A stretch of DNA of 64,000 bases from Candidatus Saccharimonadota bacterium (GTDB lineage Bacteria > Patescibacteriota > Saccharimonadia > Saccharimonadales > Saccharimonadaceae). Positions 25,269 to 32,624 of this stretch are shown piece after piece. The stretch spans positions 1 through 64,000 of the forward strand of contig JAFWMT010000007.1 in the NCBI GenBank assembly GCA_017545525.1, read 5' to 3'. The position numbers and the translations under genes were made by a program. Within the stretch, counting starts at the first letter, position 1, and the number at the start of each line of letters is the position of its first letter. The notes below the pieces were generated by a model. That model ran no database searches, was not told where the DNA came from, and saw nothing but the letters and a program-made list of their open reading frames with translations.

Positions 25269-25655
25269 TTATGCTTCGGTAGTAGTTTCTTCAGCTGGAG
25301 TTTCTTCAGCAGCTTCCTCAACTGGTGCCGGAGTTTCCTCTTTTGGCTGATTTTTGCGAAGTTTATCTGCGTGCTTTGCAGTCTTTTTCTTCGCCGGAGC
25401 TACCTTTACCCATTTCGGTAATTTTACTCCATTTTTCTTTAAGATTAGTGCTACTCTCGACGACGGCTGCGCCCCGTTCGAAAGATATTTTTCCACCGCT
25501 TTTTTATCTAAAGTCAAAGCCTTAGTTGCGGGATTATAATTGCCGACCATAGCCACAATACGTCCCGAAAGCGGATGACGCTGTGATTCTTGGACGACTA
25601 TCCGGTACGTTGGATAATGTGACCGGCCATTACGTTGCATGCGAATCGCTAGCAT
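25269..25655 (-). CDS. rpsP: Ribosomal protein S16 with Ala/Glu-rich tail
   Basis: 128 residues. Marks: MLAIRMQRNGRSHYPTYRIV, GYNP-like MVGNYNPATKALTLDKKAVEKYL and NGAQPSSRVALILKKNG. The core ends near 83 and a Lys then Glu/Ala/Thr-rich tail follows. AAGGAG precedes the ATG and TGA-TATAAT lies at 25686-25694 on the minus strand. Heads the rpsP-khpA unit. Confidence 0.95.
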   Translation of the reverse strand: MLAIRMQRNGRSHYPTYRIVVQESQRHPLSGRIVAMVGNYNPATKALTLDKKAVEKYLSNGAQPSSRVALILKKNGVKLPKWVKVAPAKKKTAKHADKLRKNQPKEETPAPVEEAAEETPAEETTTEA

Positions 25656-25712
25656 TTTTTCTCCTTAAAATTAATTACTCTCGCCATTATATCATAATTT
25701 CAATAAAAAGAA

Positions 25713-25732
25713 AAGGGACTTTTCAGTCCCTT
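25713..25732 (-). terminator. Terminator overlapping the stop of the 198-residue gene
   Basis: Minus strand: AAGGGACT-GAAA-AGTCCCTT then TTCTTTTT. The 5' arm contains the last codons and the stop, so the hairpin is part of the gene end. Confidence 0.75.
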
Positions 25733-26319
25733 AATACTACAGAATTCCGACGTTTCATCAAAACCAGGATTTCGACATCCTGCATTGACATCATTCTTCC
25801 GTACTGTTCTAAAAGAACTTTTAGTTCTCCCCAAAATTCCCTCCGATTTCTGTCGGAGTCAAAGGTAATAATGGGAAAGCCAAACGGCTTCTCAATCACC
25901 GGATTGCCTTCGTAATCCTTCTCGACCTCATAGTTGAAGGTCAACCAATCAAGAAACCTATCTGGCTGGGCAATGGTCCGTAGGCCATTGTTTTCGAGTG
26001 AATGGTTCAGCTCATCAACCAGCCTTTCACAACGTTTTTTGCAGCCAACATGCGCAGCCGCAAAAAGTCTTTTTCTTGCTTCTTCTAGCTCAGCTTCAGT
26101 TGCTTTGTTCATCGGTTTCCCGTTCAAGAAACGTCTTGAAAAGTAACCTCGGACTGATTTCGGGATTTCTTTGATCTCATACCCGGCCTTATTATGTTCA
26201 TTCCATAAGGAAATCTCATACCAAGCTATGCGAACTTTCGCATATTTTTCAAGTGCCGCATCGCGGCCTTTAAATAACTCCTCTAAAATTTCTTTAACAC
26301 TTCTAAGTTCCTCTGCCAT
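25723..26319 (-). CDS. Unknown protein, 198 residues
   Basis: Not recognised. The protein is soluble, charged and mostly helical in appearance: a Glu/Lys-rich N-terminus (EELRSVKEILEELFKGRD), KSVRGYFSRRFLNGKPMNKA near 55-75, an Arg/Lys helix with two cysteines (HVGCKKRCERLVDEL, about 90-105), and a C-terminal part with FDWL-like and FGFPIITFDSDRNRREF (about 145-165). Strong ribosome binding site GGGGAGGTGAT and its own promoter (26369-26397). It ends in a hairpin terminator overlapping the stop. The same control layout is found at the unknown gene 52892-53392. Codon choice seems richer in G/C-ending codons than the ribosomal neighbours, an impression only. Confidence 0.6.
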   Translation of the reverse strand: MAEELRSVKEILEELFKGRDAALEKYAKVRIAWYEISLWNEHNKAGYEIKEIPKSVRGYFSRRFLNGKPMNKATEAELEEARKRLFAAAHVGCKKRCERLVDELNHSLENNGLRTIAQPDRFLDWLTFNYEVEKDYEGNPVIEKPFGFPIITFDSDRNRREFWGELKVLLEQYGRMMSMQDVEILVLMKRRNSVVLRD

Positions 26320-26368
26320 TTTATCACCTCCCCTACGGTTTCGGCAGCAAAAATAACCTGTTAACTAC

Positions 26369-26397
26369 ATTATAGCACAAAATACCAAAAAAGTCAA
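26369..26397 (-). promoter_or_regulatory. Promoter of the 198-residue unknown gene
   Basis: Minus strand: TTGACT (26392-26397), 17 bases, TATAAT (26369-26374) with TGC in front. Nearly the same as the promoter at 53450-53478, down to the bases after -10 (TATAATGTA). Confidence 0.7.
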
Positions 26398-26413
26398 CTA
26401 TATCCCCTTAAAA

Positions 26414-27127
26414 CTACTTTTCTATTTTAGCTTTATTCGCCTTATACTGTCGAATTCCCTCTTTTGCCGCTTCTGTCTGTGCCTCTTGTTTTGAATGGCC
26501 TTTCCCTGTGCCCTTTAAAGCTTTACCGACATAAACACCAACCGTAAAAGTCTTATCATGATCCGGCCCTTCTTCTTGCAAAGTACGATATTCCGGAGTC
26601 ACACCATCATATTTCTGGGCAAGTTCCTGCATATAAGACTTCGGATCTCGCCACAAATCTTCCTCAATCACCATCTCTGTTTTCGACAAAATATGCTTCG
26701 CAATAAATTCTCGCGCCGCCTCGTACCCTTGGTCTAGATAAATCGCCCCAATTACCGCTTCAAAACAATCCGCCAAAATCACATCATGCGCCCGTTCCGA
26801 ACCCATCTGCTCACCCCTAGACATTCGTACTAATGGCGCATAGCCTAATTCCTTCCCCGCTTCACCAATCGATTCTGTTCTTACCAACGCCGCCCGAATC
26901 GCCGTCATCGTCCCCTCTGGATAATCATAATTTCTAAACAAATAATCTGACGACACCAACTCTAATACCGCATCTCCTAAAAATTCCAACCTCTCGTTAT
27001 GTTCATGTGTCTTCTTATGCTCATTCACATAACTCCGATGCGTCAACGCCGTTACCAGTAAATTAATATCACTAAACGAAAAGCCTAATTTCTCCTTCGC
27101 AAATTCTTGATATGCACTATTTTCCAT
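26414..27127 (-). CDS. rnc: Ribonuclease III
   Basis: 237 residues from ATG 27127, which has AGGAGGAAAAT in front. The nuclease domain carries the signature NERLEFLGDAVLELV (about 40-54) and the second acidic pair in DCFEAVIGAIYLDQG (about 110-125). A double-stranded RNA-binding domain fills the C-terminus (DPKSYMQELAQ ... KGHSKQEAQTEAAKEGI). Processes rRNA and structured mRNAs. It ends the rpmF-nusB-NUDIX-rnc unit; L32 and RNase III genes are often linked in bacteria. Confidence 0.95.
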   Translation of the reverse strand: MENSAYQEFAKEKLGFSFSDINLLVTALTHRSYVNEHKKTHEHNERLEFLGDAVLELVSSDYLFRNYDYPEGTMTAIRAALVRTESIGEAGKELGYAPLVRMSRGEQMGSERAHDVILADCFEAVIGAIYLDQGYEAAREFIAKHILSKTEMVIEEDLWRDPKSYMQELAQKYDGVTPEYRTLQEEGPDHDKTFTVGVYVGKALKGTGKGHSKQEAQTEAAKEGIRQYKANKAKIEK

Positions 27128-27208
27128 ATTTTCCTCCTTTATCACTAAAACCCGCATTTTTAATAAAAATCATTTTTTAATAAAAACCCGTTTTTTAATG
27201 TCTATTTT

Positions 27209-27787
27209 TTAATAATCCCCTGCACGAATCTTTTTCTTCGCAATTAGCATTAATTTTTCAATATCTTCATATTCAATCGCCTCTAGAGCCTCCGTAAACG
27301 AGAACCACTTAATCCCCTTCATCCACTTCTCCGGCGTCGGCCGCTCATGACTGTCTAAAGATTGCACCAAATACACTTGCGTTGTCATTAAAACCAGCTT
27401 GTCTAATCTGCGATATTTAAAGTGAATCTTCCCTAGCCAAGCCAAAATCGACAGGTTCTGCAACCCAGTCTCCTCTTCAATTTCTCTTCTCGCCGTTACC
27501 TTCGCCGTTTCCCCAGGTTCAATATGACCCTTAGGGATAGTCCATCGTTCTTTCGAATCTTGAATCAATAAAATCTCAATATCTTTTTTATCTTTCGTAA
27601 ATCGAAAAACAATCCCACCTGAAGTCGGCTCCCGCACAATCTCTTGGATTGCCGTTTTCTTACGAAAAACCGCTGATCTAATCTTATCGAAAGCTGACTC
27701 TTTAATTCTCTCCGTCGGCAGTGCTTCCGGAACTTTCAGAGCCCTCCTTGCCGTTGGTTCCGCCAACGGTCGTATGTCTTGTTCCAT
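27209..27787 (-). CDS. NUDIX hydrolase
   Basis: 192 residues. The NUDIX box GHIEPGETAKVTARREIEEETGL (positions about 92-114, G-x5-E-x7-REI-x-EE-x-GL) is complete. SGGIVFRF at 55-62 is the strand that starts the fold. An N-terminal extension of about 50 basic residues is unusual. The substrate cannot be read from sequence; diadenosine tetraphosphate-type and RNA-cap-type enzymes share the look. The first 29 codons overlap the nusB 3' end in another frame, so the true start may be further in, though no better site is visible. Confidence 0.85.
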   Translation of the reverse strand: MEQDIRPLAEPTARRALKVPEALPTERIKESAFDKIRSAVFRKKTAIQEIVREPTSGGIVFRFTKDKKDIEILLIQDSKERWTIPKGHIEPGETAKVTARREIEEETGLQNLSILAWLGKIHFKYRRLDKLVLMTTQVYLVQSLDSHERPTPEKWMKGIKWFSFTEALEAIEYEDIEKLMLIAKKKIRAGDY

Positions 27788-28232
27788 GACTTTTTTCTTC
27801 TGTAATACCTAACTTCTTATAAGCAGTGCCGAGCACACCATTCACAAATTTCGAAGAATTCTCACTTCCAAACGCTTTTGCGAGCTCAACTGCTTCGTTG
27901 ATTGCCACTTTCGGCGGGATTGTCTCTCCGCATTCCGAAAGTTCATATAGCCCCATCCGTAGGACATTGCGATCAATTGCGGCGATTGACTCAATCGGCC
28001 ATTCCGGCGCCATCGGCGCTAGAACCTGGTCTAGAGTCTCAAAATTTTCTGCTACTTTATGCGCTAGATTATAAACAAATTCGGTATCTCCTAACGCTTT
28101 CTCATACGGTTCAATATTCTTCGCTACAATCTTGTCCAAATCGACTTCGGGGTCTTTCGCTAGAGTCCTTAATTCATATTCATACAGACTCTGCAGAACA
28201 ATTACTCTTCCTAAATGTCGATTACTTGCCAT
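27702..28232 (-). CDS. nusB: Transcription antitermination factor NusB
   Basis: 176 residues. Marks: ASNRHLGRVIVLQSLYEYEL, APEWPIESIAAIDRNVLRMGLYEL, PPKVAINEAVELAKAFGSENSSKFVNGVLG. With S10/NusE it binds boxA RNA during rRNA transcription. The core ends near 140 and a Thr/Ser/Gly-rich tail of about 36 residues follows, which lies in the overlap with the NUDIX gene. It follows rpmF. Confidence 0.93.
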   Translation of the reverse strand: MASNRHLGRVIVLQSLYEYELRTLAKDPEVDLDKIVAKNIEPYEKALGDTEFVYNLAHKVAENFETLDQVLAPMAPEWPIESIAAIDRNVLRMGLYELSECGETIPPKVAINEAVELAKAFGSENSSKFVNGVLGTAYKKLGITEEKSHGTRHTTVGGTNGKEGSESSGSTADGEN

Positions 28233-28250
28233 ATTTTTTAATCTTCTCTT

Positions 28251-28412
28251 TTACTTTTTAATAGTTTTAACTTTTAAATTCGGGGTCTTCTTCTTCGTCT
28301 CGAAAGCTTTGACCGGAGAATTCTTATTCACACTCCGAGCTAGCTTCAACCTAAGATGACTCCGCCTTAGTCCGGTTTTTCTTGGACTACTCTGTTTCTT
28401 CGGTTCAGGCAT
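28251..28412 (-). CDS. rpmF: Ribosomal protein L32, cysteine-free
   Basis: 53 residues, translated from the sequence: MPEPKKQSSPRKTGLRRSHL at the start, which matches the L32 signature (MAVPKKxTSxxRxxxRRSH), then a Lys-rich tail ending KVKTIKK. The common CxxC...CxxC zinc ribbon is absent. AAAGGAG precedes the ATG, and a promoter lies at 28446-28474. First gene of the rpmF-nusB-NUDIX-rnc unit, a typical place for L32 next to RNase III. Confidence 0.85.
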   Translation of the reverse strand: MPEPKKQSSPRKTGLRRSHLRLKLARSVNKNSPVKAFETKKKTPNLKVKTIKK

Positions 28413-28445
28413 TTTACTCCTTTAGTTTAATAGATAATTTTGTCC

Positions 28446-28474
28446 ATTGTATCATCATCTTGAAAAATAATCAA
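28446..28474 (-). promoter_or_regulatory. Promoter of rpmF-nusB-NUDIX-rnc
   Basis: Minus strand: TTGATT (28469-28474), 17 bases, TACAAT (28446-28451) with TGA in front. A leader of about 27 bases carries AAAGGAG. Confidence 0.6.
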
Positions 28475-28478
28475 GTTA

Positions 28479-28507
28479 TTGACTAATTTAAAGAAATATG
28501 ATATAAT
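28479..28507 (+). promoter_or_regulatory. Orphan promoter facing the glutaredoxin gene
   Basis: TTGACT (28479-28484), 17 bases, TATAAT (28502-28507) with TGA in front, on the plus strand. A small hairpin AGCTC-TTTTC-GAGCT with T-run lies at 28517-28536, right after the expected start. No plus-strand gene follows. Confidence 0.45.
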
Positions 28508-28514
28508 GAAAATA

Positions 28515-28724
28515 TTAGCTCTTTTCGAGCTTTTTTAATGCCTTTTTAATCGCTGGACGGTCAAATCCTACAATCCGTTCGTCCCCTATAATCGTAACCG
28601 GTACCGTCGAAATATCCTTTTCTTTTGTCGCATCTAATTCTTGATAATAAATGCCCATTGAATCTAACCAATCCATTAAAGCGTGGCAATATACGCAAGT
28701 TGGCGTTGTATAAATCTTTATCAT
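28515..28724 (-). CDS. Glutaredoxin-like thiol-disulfide protein
   Basis: 69 residues, a minimal thioredoxin fold. The redox motif is TPTCVYCHALMDWLD with Cys10 and Cys13, the cis-Pro is in STVPVTIIG, and GFDRPAI closes the substrate groove. Similar in length to NrdH-type glutaredoxins that reduce ribonucleotide reductase; partner unknown here. The start overlaps the end of the TrmH-type gene, so the two are co-translated. Confidence 0.88.
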   Translation of the reverse strand: MIKIYTTPTCVYCHALMDWLDSMGIYYQELDATKEKDISTVPVTIIGDERIVGFDRPAIKKALKKLEKS

Positions 28725-29221
28725 AAATTCATTATACCATACATCGCGATTCCGGCCGCTACCGAAACATTAAACGATTCTTTTTTACCTTTCATCGGTA
28801 TTTCTATAAATAAGTCAATTATCTCATACAACGAATAATCAATCCCATTTACTTCCTCCCCTAATACCAGTACCATCTTATCTGTTAATTCCGTTTTTAA
28901 TTTTGAATCATTTAAAGCGTAAATTGGTACATTTTCGATATTATTCTCTAATCCAACAATTTTCCACCCCTGTTCGTGCAGTTTCTTTAACCCCGCTAAT
29001 ATATCACCACATGAATAAATGTCGAGCATGTCCTCCGCCCCCAGTGCAGTTTTATGAATCTCTTTATCCAATTTTTCCCTTAAATGAGGTAAAGCATTCT
29101 CATCGTGAACCCTCGGCGTATAACCTGACAAAATTACTCTTTCAACACCAAACCCCTCCGCCGTCCTTAAAATTGCCCCGACGTTATAAGCTGATCGAAT
29201 ATTATGTAAAACTAAAATCAT
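28721..29221 (-). CDS. TrmH/SpoU-family RNA 2'-O-methyltransferase
   Basis: 166 residues. SPOUT fold marks: LHNIRSAYNVGAILRTAEGFG (motif 1, with the catalytic Asn/Arg), VLVLGEEVNGID (motif 2) and IEIPMKGKKESFNVSVAAGIAMY (motif 3, knot). Such enzymes methylate ribose in tRNA or rRNA with S-adenosylmethionine. Which RNA is modified cannot be read. The ATG directly follows the leuS remnant stop, so its expression depends on that gene's promoter. Confidence 0.9.
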   Translation of the reverse strand: MILVLHNIRSAYNVGAILRTAEGFGVERVILSGYTPRVHDENALPHLREKLDKEIHKTALGAEDMLDIYSCGDILAGLKKLHEQGWKIVGLENNIENVPIYALNDSKLKTELTDKMVLVLGEEVNGIDYSLYEIIDLFIEIPMKGKKESFNVSVAAGIAMYGIMNL

Positions 29222-30022
29222 TTATACCACCAAATTTATCAATTTATCTTTTTTTATAAAAATCGTTTTTTTCACCCCGCCCTTCAAATATTTTTGCAAT
29301 CTCTCATCATCTAATACTAACCCTTTGATTTTTTCTTCATCCTCTAAATCATTTGTCGAGACCTTAACCTTCGCTCTCAATTTTCCATTTACTTGTACAA
29401 TTAGCTCTGTCGTATCCGAAATTAAAAATTTTTCTTCCCATTTTGGCCACTCATCATCCGCCCCTAACTTTTCCAGCATTTCCGAAGCCAAATGCGGAGC
29501 AAACGGTTTCAACAACTTTGCTAGAACCACCAAATCTTCCTCGCTCGCTCCAGTTTTATAAAGTTCATTCACATATTCCATCAACGCCGCCACCGCCGTA
29601 TTGAAATTATATCGAAGTATATCTTCTGTGACTTTTTTAATGGTTTTATTCCTTATCATGACATTTTTCTTCCCTCTCGAACCGCTTCGCGCCGGCCCGT
29701 CGTTACGGGCGGCGCTCGCTAACTTGCTCCCGTCGTCGCAAATGTTCTCGAGTGAAGAAAAATCGTCATTCTTAAAAACTAACGTCCAACATCTATTCAA
29801 AAACCTATACACCCCTCCAACCGAATATATATCCCACTTTGTATCCGTATTATATGGCTGAACGAACATCACATAGACCTGTAAAGTATCCCTACCGTAT
29901 CCATTATTGACTATACCTAATGGGTCGGCCATATTCTCATCTAACTCCGGCCTTTTCTTTTTATCTGCTTCCCAAATTTTTTGCCATTTATGTTCAATTT
30001 TTAATGGTTCATATCTGTTCAC
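29222..30022 (-). pseudogene. leuS: Leucyl-tRNA synthetase remnant lacking the catalytic core
   Basis: An open frame of 266 codons beginning with GTG. Residues 1-20 (RYEPLKIEHKWQKIWEAD) are the LeuRS N-terminus. From about 36 (GIVNNGYGRDTLQVYVMF) it joins the LeuRS C-terminal part: anticodon-binding helices (GGVYRFLNRCW, NKTIKKVTEDILRYNFNTAV, LLKPFAPHLASEMLEKLG) and the C-terminal domain (ELIVQVNGKLRAKVKV). Everything between, including HIGH, the editing domain and KMSKS, is missing. A palindromic 101-bp insert supplies residues 87-120. It still has an extended -10 promoter seven bases before the GTG. A full leuS must exist elsewhere. It could survive to carry the promoter for trmH, or as a tRNA-binding protein. 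Confidence 0.8.
29663..29763. repeat. 101-bp palindromic GC-rich element inside the leuS remnant
   Basis: Ends are a perfect 10-base inverted repeat, ATTTTTCTTC (29663-29672) and GAAGAAAAAT (29754-29763), followed inward by TCGA on both sides. The centre has a strong hairpin, GCGCC-G-GCCCGT / ACGGGC-GGCGC with loop CGTT. The element is far richer in G+C than the gene around it, stays open in the gene frame (about 34 residues), and lies at a point where LeuRS has no such segment. It looks like a small palindromic mobile element comparable in concept to Rickettsia palindromic elements or REP sequences. No second copy was found in this window. Confidence 0.55.
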
Positions 30023-30029
30023 AATTTAT

Positions 30030-30038
30030 ATTATACCA
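30030..30038 (-). promoter_or_regulatory. Extended -10 promoter of leuS remnant-trmH-grx
   Basis: Minus strand TGG-TATAAT; seven bases (30023-30029) separate it from the GTG start, so the transcript is leaderless. Confidence 0.6.
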
Positions 30039-30067
30039 TAATCTAGCCATGCCCTCAAGCCAGTAAA

Positions 30068-31312
30068 CTACTTCTCCTTGATCACTCTATTATAAATATT
30101 AATAAACTTATCCAAAGTCCTCTCGAAATCATGTTCCTTCGCAATTTTCACAGATTCTTCACTAAAACGCTTTCTTAAATCCGCATCCGATAGGATTTTT
30201 ACCATCGCCTCCGCAATTTCCTCTACCGAACCAGGCGTGCATAAATATCCATTCACTTCGTTTATACAAACTTCCGCAACTGCACCTTTGTCTACTGCAA
30301 TCAAAGGTAATCCCGTCGCTGCCGCTTCAATTAGAACTATCCCCTGCGTCTCAATTTCCGAAGCGGTCGCGAACAAATCCCCAACTTTGTAAAGTTCATA
30401 CAAATCTGGCGGCAAAACTCTCCCCAAAAACTTCACCGCATCCGTTAGTTCTAATTTTTCCGCCTCTTTCTCTAATCTCAACCGATCCACTCCGTCCCCA
30501 ACTACTACTAGCATCGCTTTCGGAACTTGCTCACGCGCTTTTTTAAAGGCCAAAAGAACTGTCTCAACTCGTTTTTCCGGATCAACCCGACCCACATACA
30601 GCACTATCGGCCTATCTTCCGGTAAATTATACTTTTTATAGATCTCCGCCTTCGCTCGCCCCGGTTTAAAATGCGATAAATCTACCCCGTTCGATACCGC
30701 TGCAATCGGCACTCCAAACTCACGTTCCTCTAGTAAGTCTAGAATCGCCTGCTTGGTCGGCATCGTCACAAAATCACTTTTACTTTGACGATTTCTAAAA
30801 TAAACATTAAGCAACGCCCCTACCGGTTTTTTCACCAATTTAGGCATTTTCATCGGATCAGTTATCACGTCCGGCTGATTATGCTCCGTCATCACGACCG
30901 GTATATCATTTTTTCGTGCATACGAAACCACCGAAAGCCCAATTGGGTCCGAAACTTGAACATGCACTACATCAGGCTTAAACCCATCTAAAACTTCCCG
31001 CACTTCCCGCGCCGGAAAAACCGAAACTTTAAAACCATTCCTGTAAAACAGTCTTGGCCATTTTACCCCCAGGACCTTCTTCTTCTCCGGCACCGCATGA
31101 ATCTGATCCGGATAAACTTTCGTATCTACCGATTTTAAATAAACCGTCAAAACTCCGTCTATTGTCCGCTTATACGAATGCCCCGTTTGCGATGGGCAAA
31201 TTACCATCACCTCATACCCTCGCTTCGCTAAACCTACCGCTAAATTATGCGAAAATACCGCCACCCCGTTAATTTGTGGATAGTATACTGCTGTTGCTAT
31301 TGTAATTTTCAT
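30068..31312 (-). CDS. Glycosyltransferase family 4 protein
   Basis: 414 residues, GT-B fold. N-terminal acceptor domain begins MKITIATAVYYPQINGVAVFSHNLAVGL. The nucleotide-sugar half shows VLYVGRVDPEKRVE (about 220), VGDGVDRLRLE and the E-x7-E element ASEIETQGIVLIEAAATGLP (about 316-335). It resembles diacylglycerol or phosphatidylinositol glycosyltransferases that make membrane glycolipids, so a role in lipid or lipoglycan synthesis is likely; acceptor unknown. Follows ctpA with AAGGAAAAGAG before the ATG, so it is probably the last gene of the division/wall unit. Confidence 0.85.
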   Translation of the reverse strand: MKITIATAVYYPQINGVAVFSHNLAVGLAKRGYEVMVICPSQTGHSYKRTIDGVLTVYLKSVDTKVYPDQIHAVPEKKKVLGVKWPRLFYRNGFKVSVFPAREVREVLDGFKPDVVHVQVSDPIGLSVVSYARKNDIPVVMTEHNQPDVITDPMKMPKLVKKPVGALLNVYFRNRQSKSDFVTMPTKQAILDLLEEREFGVPIAAVSNGVDLSHFKPGRAKAEIYKKYNLPEDRPIVLYVGRVDPEKRVETVLLAFKKAREQVPKAMLVVVGDGVDRLRLEKEAEKLELTDAVKFLGRVLPPDLYELYKVGDLFATASEIETQGIVLIEAAATGLPLIAVDKGAVAEVCINEVNGYLCTPGSVEEIAEAMVKILSDADLRKRFSEESVKIAKEHDFERTLDKFINIYNRVIKEK

Positions 31313-31362
31313 CTCTTTTCCTTAATAAAGCGCCTAGCTTTTTCCCGAAAAACCCCTGTTAT

Positions 31363-32562
31363 TTATAATTTTTTCGCTTTATCCAATTGCGGATCTTTCA
31401 TTGCATTAATATCTTCGTAAGTTCGCTCTACCTCTATATCTGGCTTAATTCCTTCTCCGTTAATCGAACGATCTTTCGGCGTGTACCATTCCGCAGTTGT
31501 TACTTTAAGTACCGAACCGCCCGACAAATCGAATAACTGCTGCACTACACCTTTACCGTAAGTCGTTTCCCCTACTATGGTCGCTTTTTCATAGTCCTGT
31601 AGCGCTCCTGCCACAATTTCCGAAGCTGAAGCTGTTGAACCATTTACGAGTACTACCGTTTTCATATCTTTTAATATTGCTTTTCCAGAAGAAGTCTTAG
31701 TGGTCGAATCTCCGAAATGTTTCGATTTCTGCGCCAGTATCACGTCATTATCAATCCACAAACTTAGCAAATCTTGCGCTGCCGAAACATACCCTCCGCC
31801 ATTCCCTCGAAGATCCAAAATCACTTTTTTAATCCCTCGACCGCTAAATTCTTTCGCAAATCCCTGAACCTTGGTCCCAGTATCGTTATCGAATCGCGTT
31901 ATCGTCACGATCGCCGTCGAGCCATCATATTCCACATACGCCGAAACATTGTTAATCGTCTCTCTTTTCATCGTAAACGATTTTTCCTCACCATCCCTTA
32001 CGACCGTTACTGTTACTTCAGTTCCCTCTTCTCCGCGAATTCTTTTCGAAATTTCATCCGCTGAAAGACTATAAACTTCTTCGCCATCTACTTTATATAA
32101 GATATCTCCTGCCAGAAGCCCCGCCCTTCGTGCTGGATTATCCGGCAAAGTCCTAAGCACTCTTACATATCCGTCTCTCATTCCCATTTCCACACCAATT
32201 CCCGAACCAACATTTCCATGCAAATCATCATAAAAGTCCGACGACTCTTCCGCGTCCATGTACAACGTATAAGCATCACCTAACGACTCTACCAGACCTT
32301 TTTTTGCACCTTCAACCGCCTGTAGAGTCGAAATCTCCCCGTTATATGTATTATTCAATTTATTGTAAACTTCATCCAGCCCAGACCAATCTACCCCAGA
32401 CGTTTGGCCAGACTCAATCCCAAGATATGGCAAAAACCCCGAAAACCACGTTCGCGAATTCGCCCCTACTATTAACCCAATAATCAACATTACCCCAGCA
32501 ATAACAATTGCATTTCCTAAACTAGTTTTCTTTTCTTCCCACTCTTTTTTTTCTTCATCCAT
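31363..32562 (-). CDS. S41 C-terminal processing protease, CtpA-like
   Basis: 399 residues. A transmembrane segment (about 15-35) anchors it, facing outward. A PDZ domain (about 115-200) shows GSGIGVEMG and LRTLPDNPARRAGLLAGDIL. The S41 catalytic core has LDLRGNGGGYVSAAQDLLSL, the nucleophile region NGSTASASEIVAG (Ser near 312) and Lys337 in TTYGKGVV. Such proteases trim exported proteins and regulate wall hydrolases. It sits right after the CHAP hydrolase gene and FtsEX, a plausible substrate neighbourhood. Leaderless start: TGG-TAAAAT seven bases before the ATG. Confidence 0.92.
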   Translation of the reverse strand: MDEEKKEWEEKKTSLGNAIVIAGVMLIIGLIVGANSRTWFSGFLPYLGIESGQTSGVDWSGLDEVYNKLNNTYNGEISTLQAVEGAKKGLVESLGDAYTLYMDAEESSDFYDDLHGNVGSGIGVEMGMRDGYVRVLRTLPDNPARRAGLLAGDILYKVDGEEVYSLSADEISKRIRGEEGTEVTVTVVRDGEEKSFTMKRETINNVSAYVEYDGSTAIVTITRFDNDTGTKVQGFAKEFSGRGIKKVILDLRGNGGGYVSAAQDLLSLWIDNDVILAQKSKHFGDSTTKTSSGKAILKDMKTVVLVNGSTASASEIVAGALQDYEKATIVGETTYGKGVVQQLFDLSGGSVLKVTTAEWYTPKDRSINGEGIKPDIEVERTYEDINAMKDPQLDKAKKL

Positions 32563-32569
32563 ACACTTT

Positions 32570-32578
32570 ATTTTACCA
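32570..32578 (-). promoter_or_regulatory. Extended -10 promoter of the S41 protease gene
   Basis: Minus strand TGG-TAAAAT, seven bases from the ATG; no Shine-Dalgarno site. Confidence 0.5.
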
Positions 32579-32624
32579 TAAAAATTTCATTCCCACATCA
32601 TTTTCTAGATTTTTTTAGCTTATT

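Noticed and set aside
24762-25421. Ser/Thr-rich plus-strand open frame of 219 codons
   Set aside because: Antisense shadow of the acidic khpA and rpsP tails (Glu codons read as Ser/Phe); no ribosome site.
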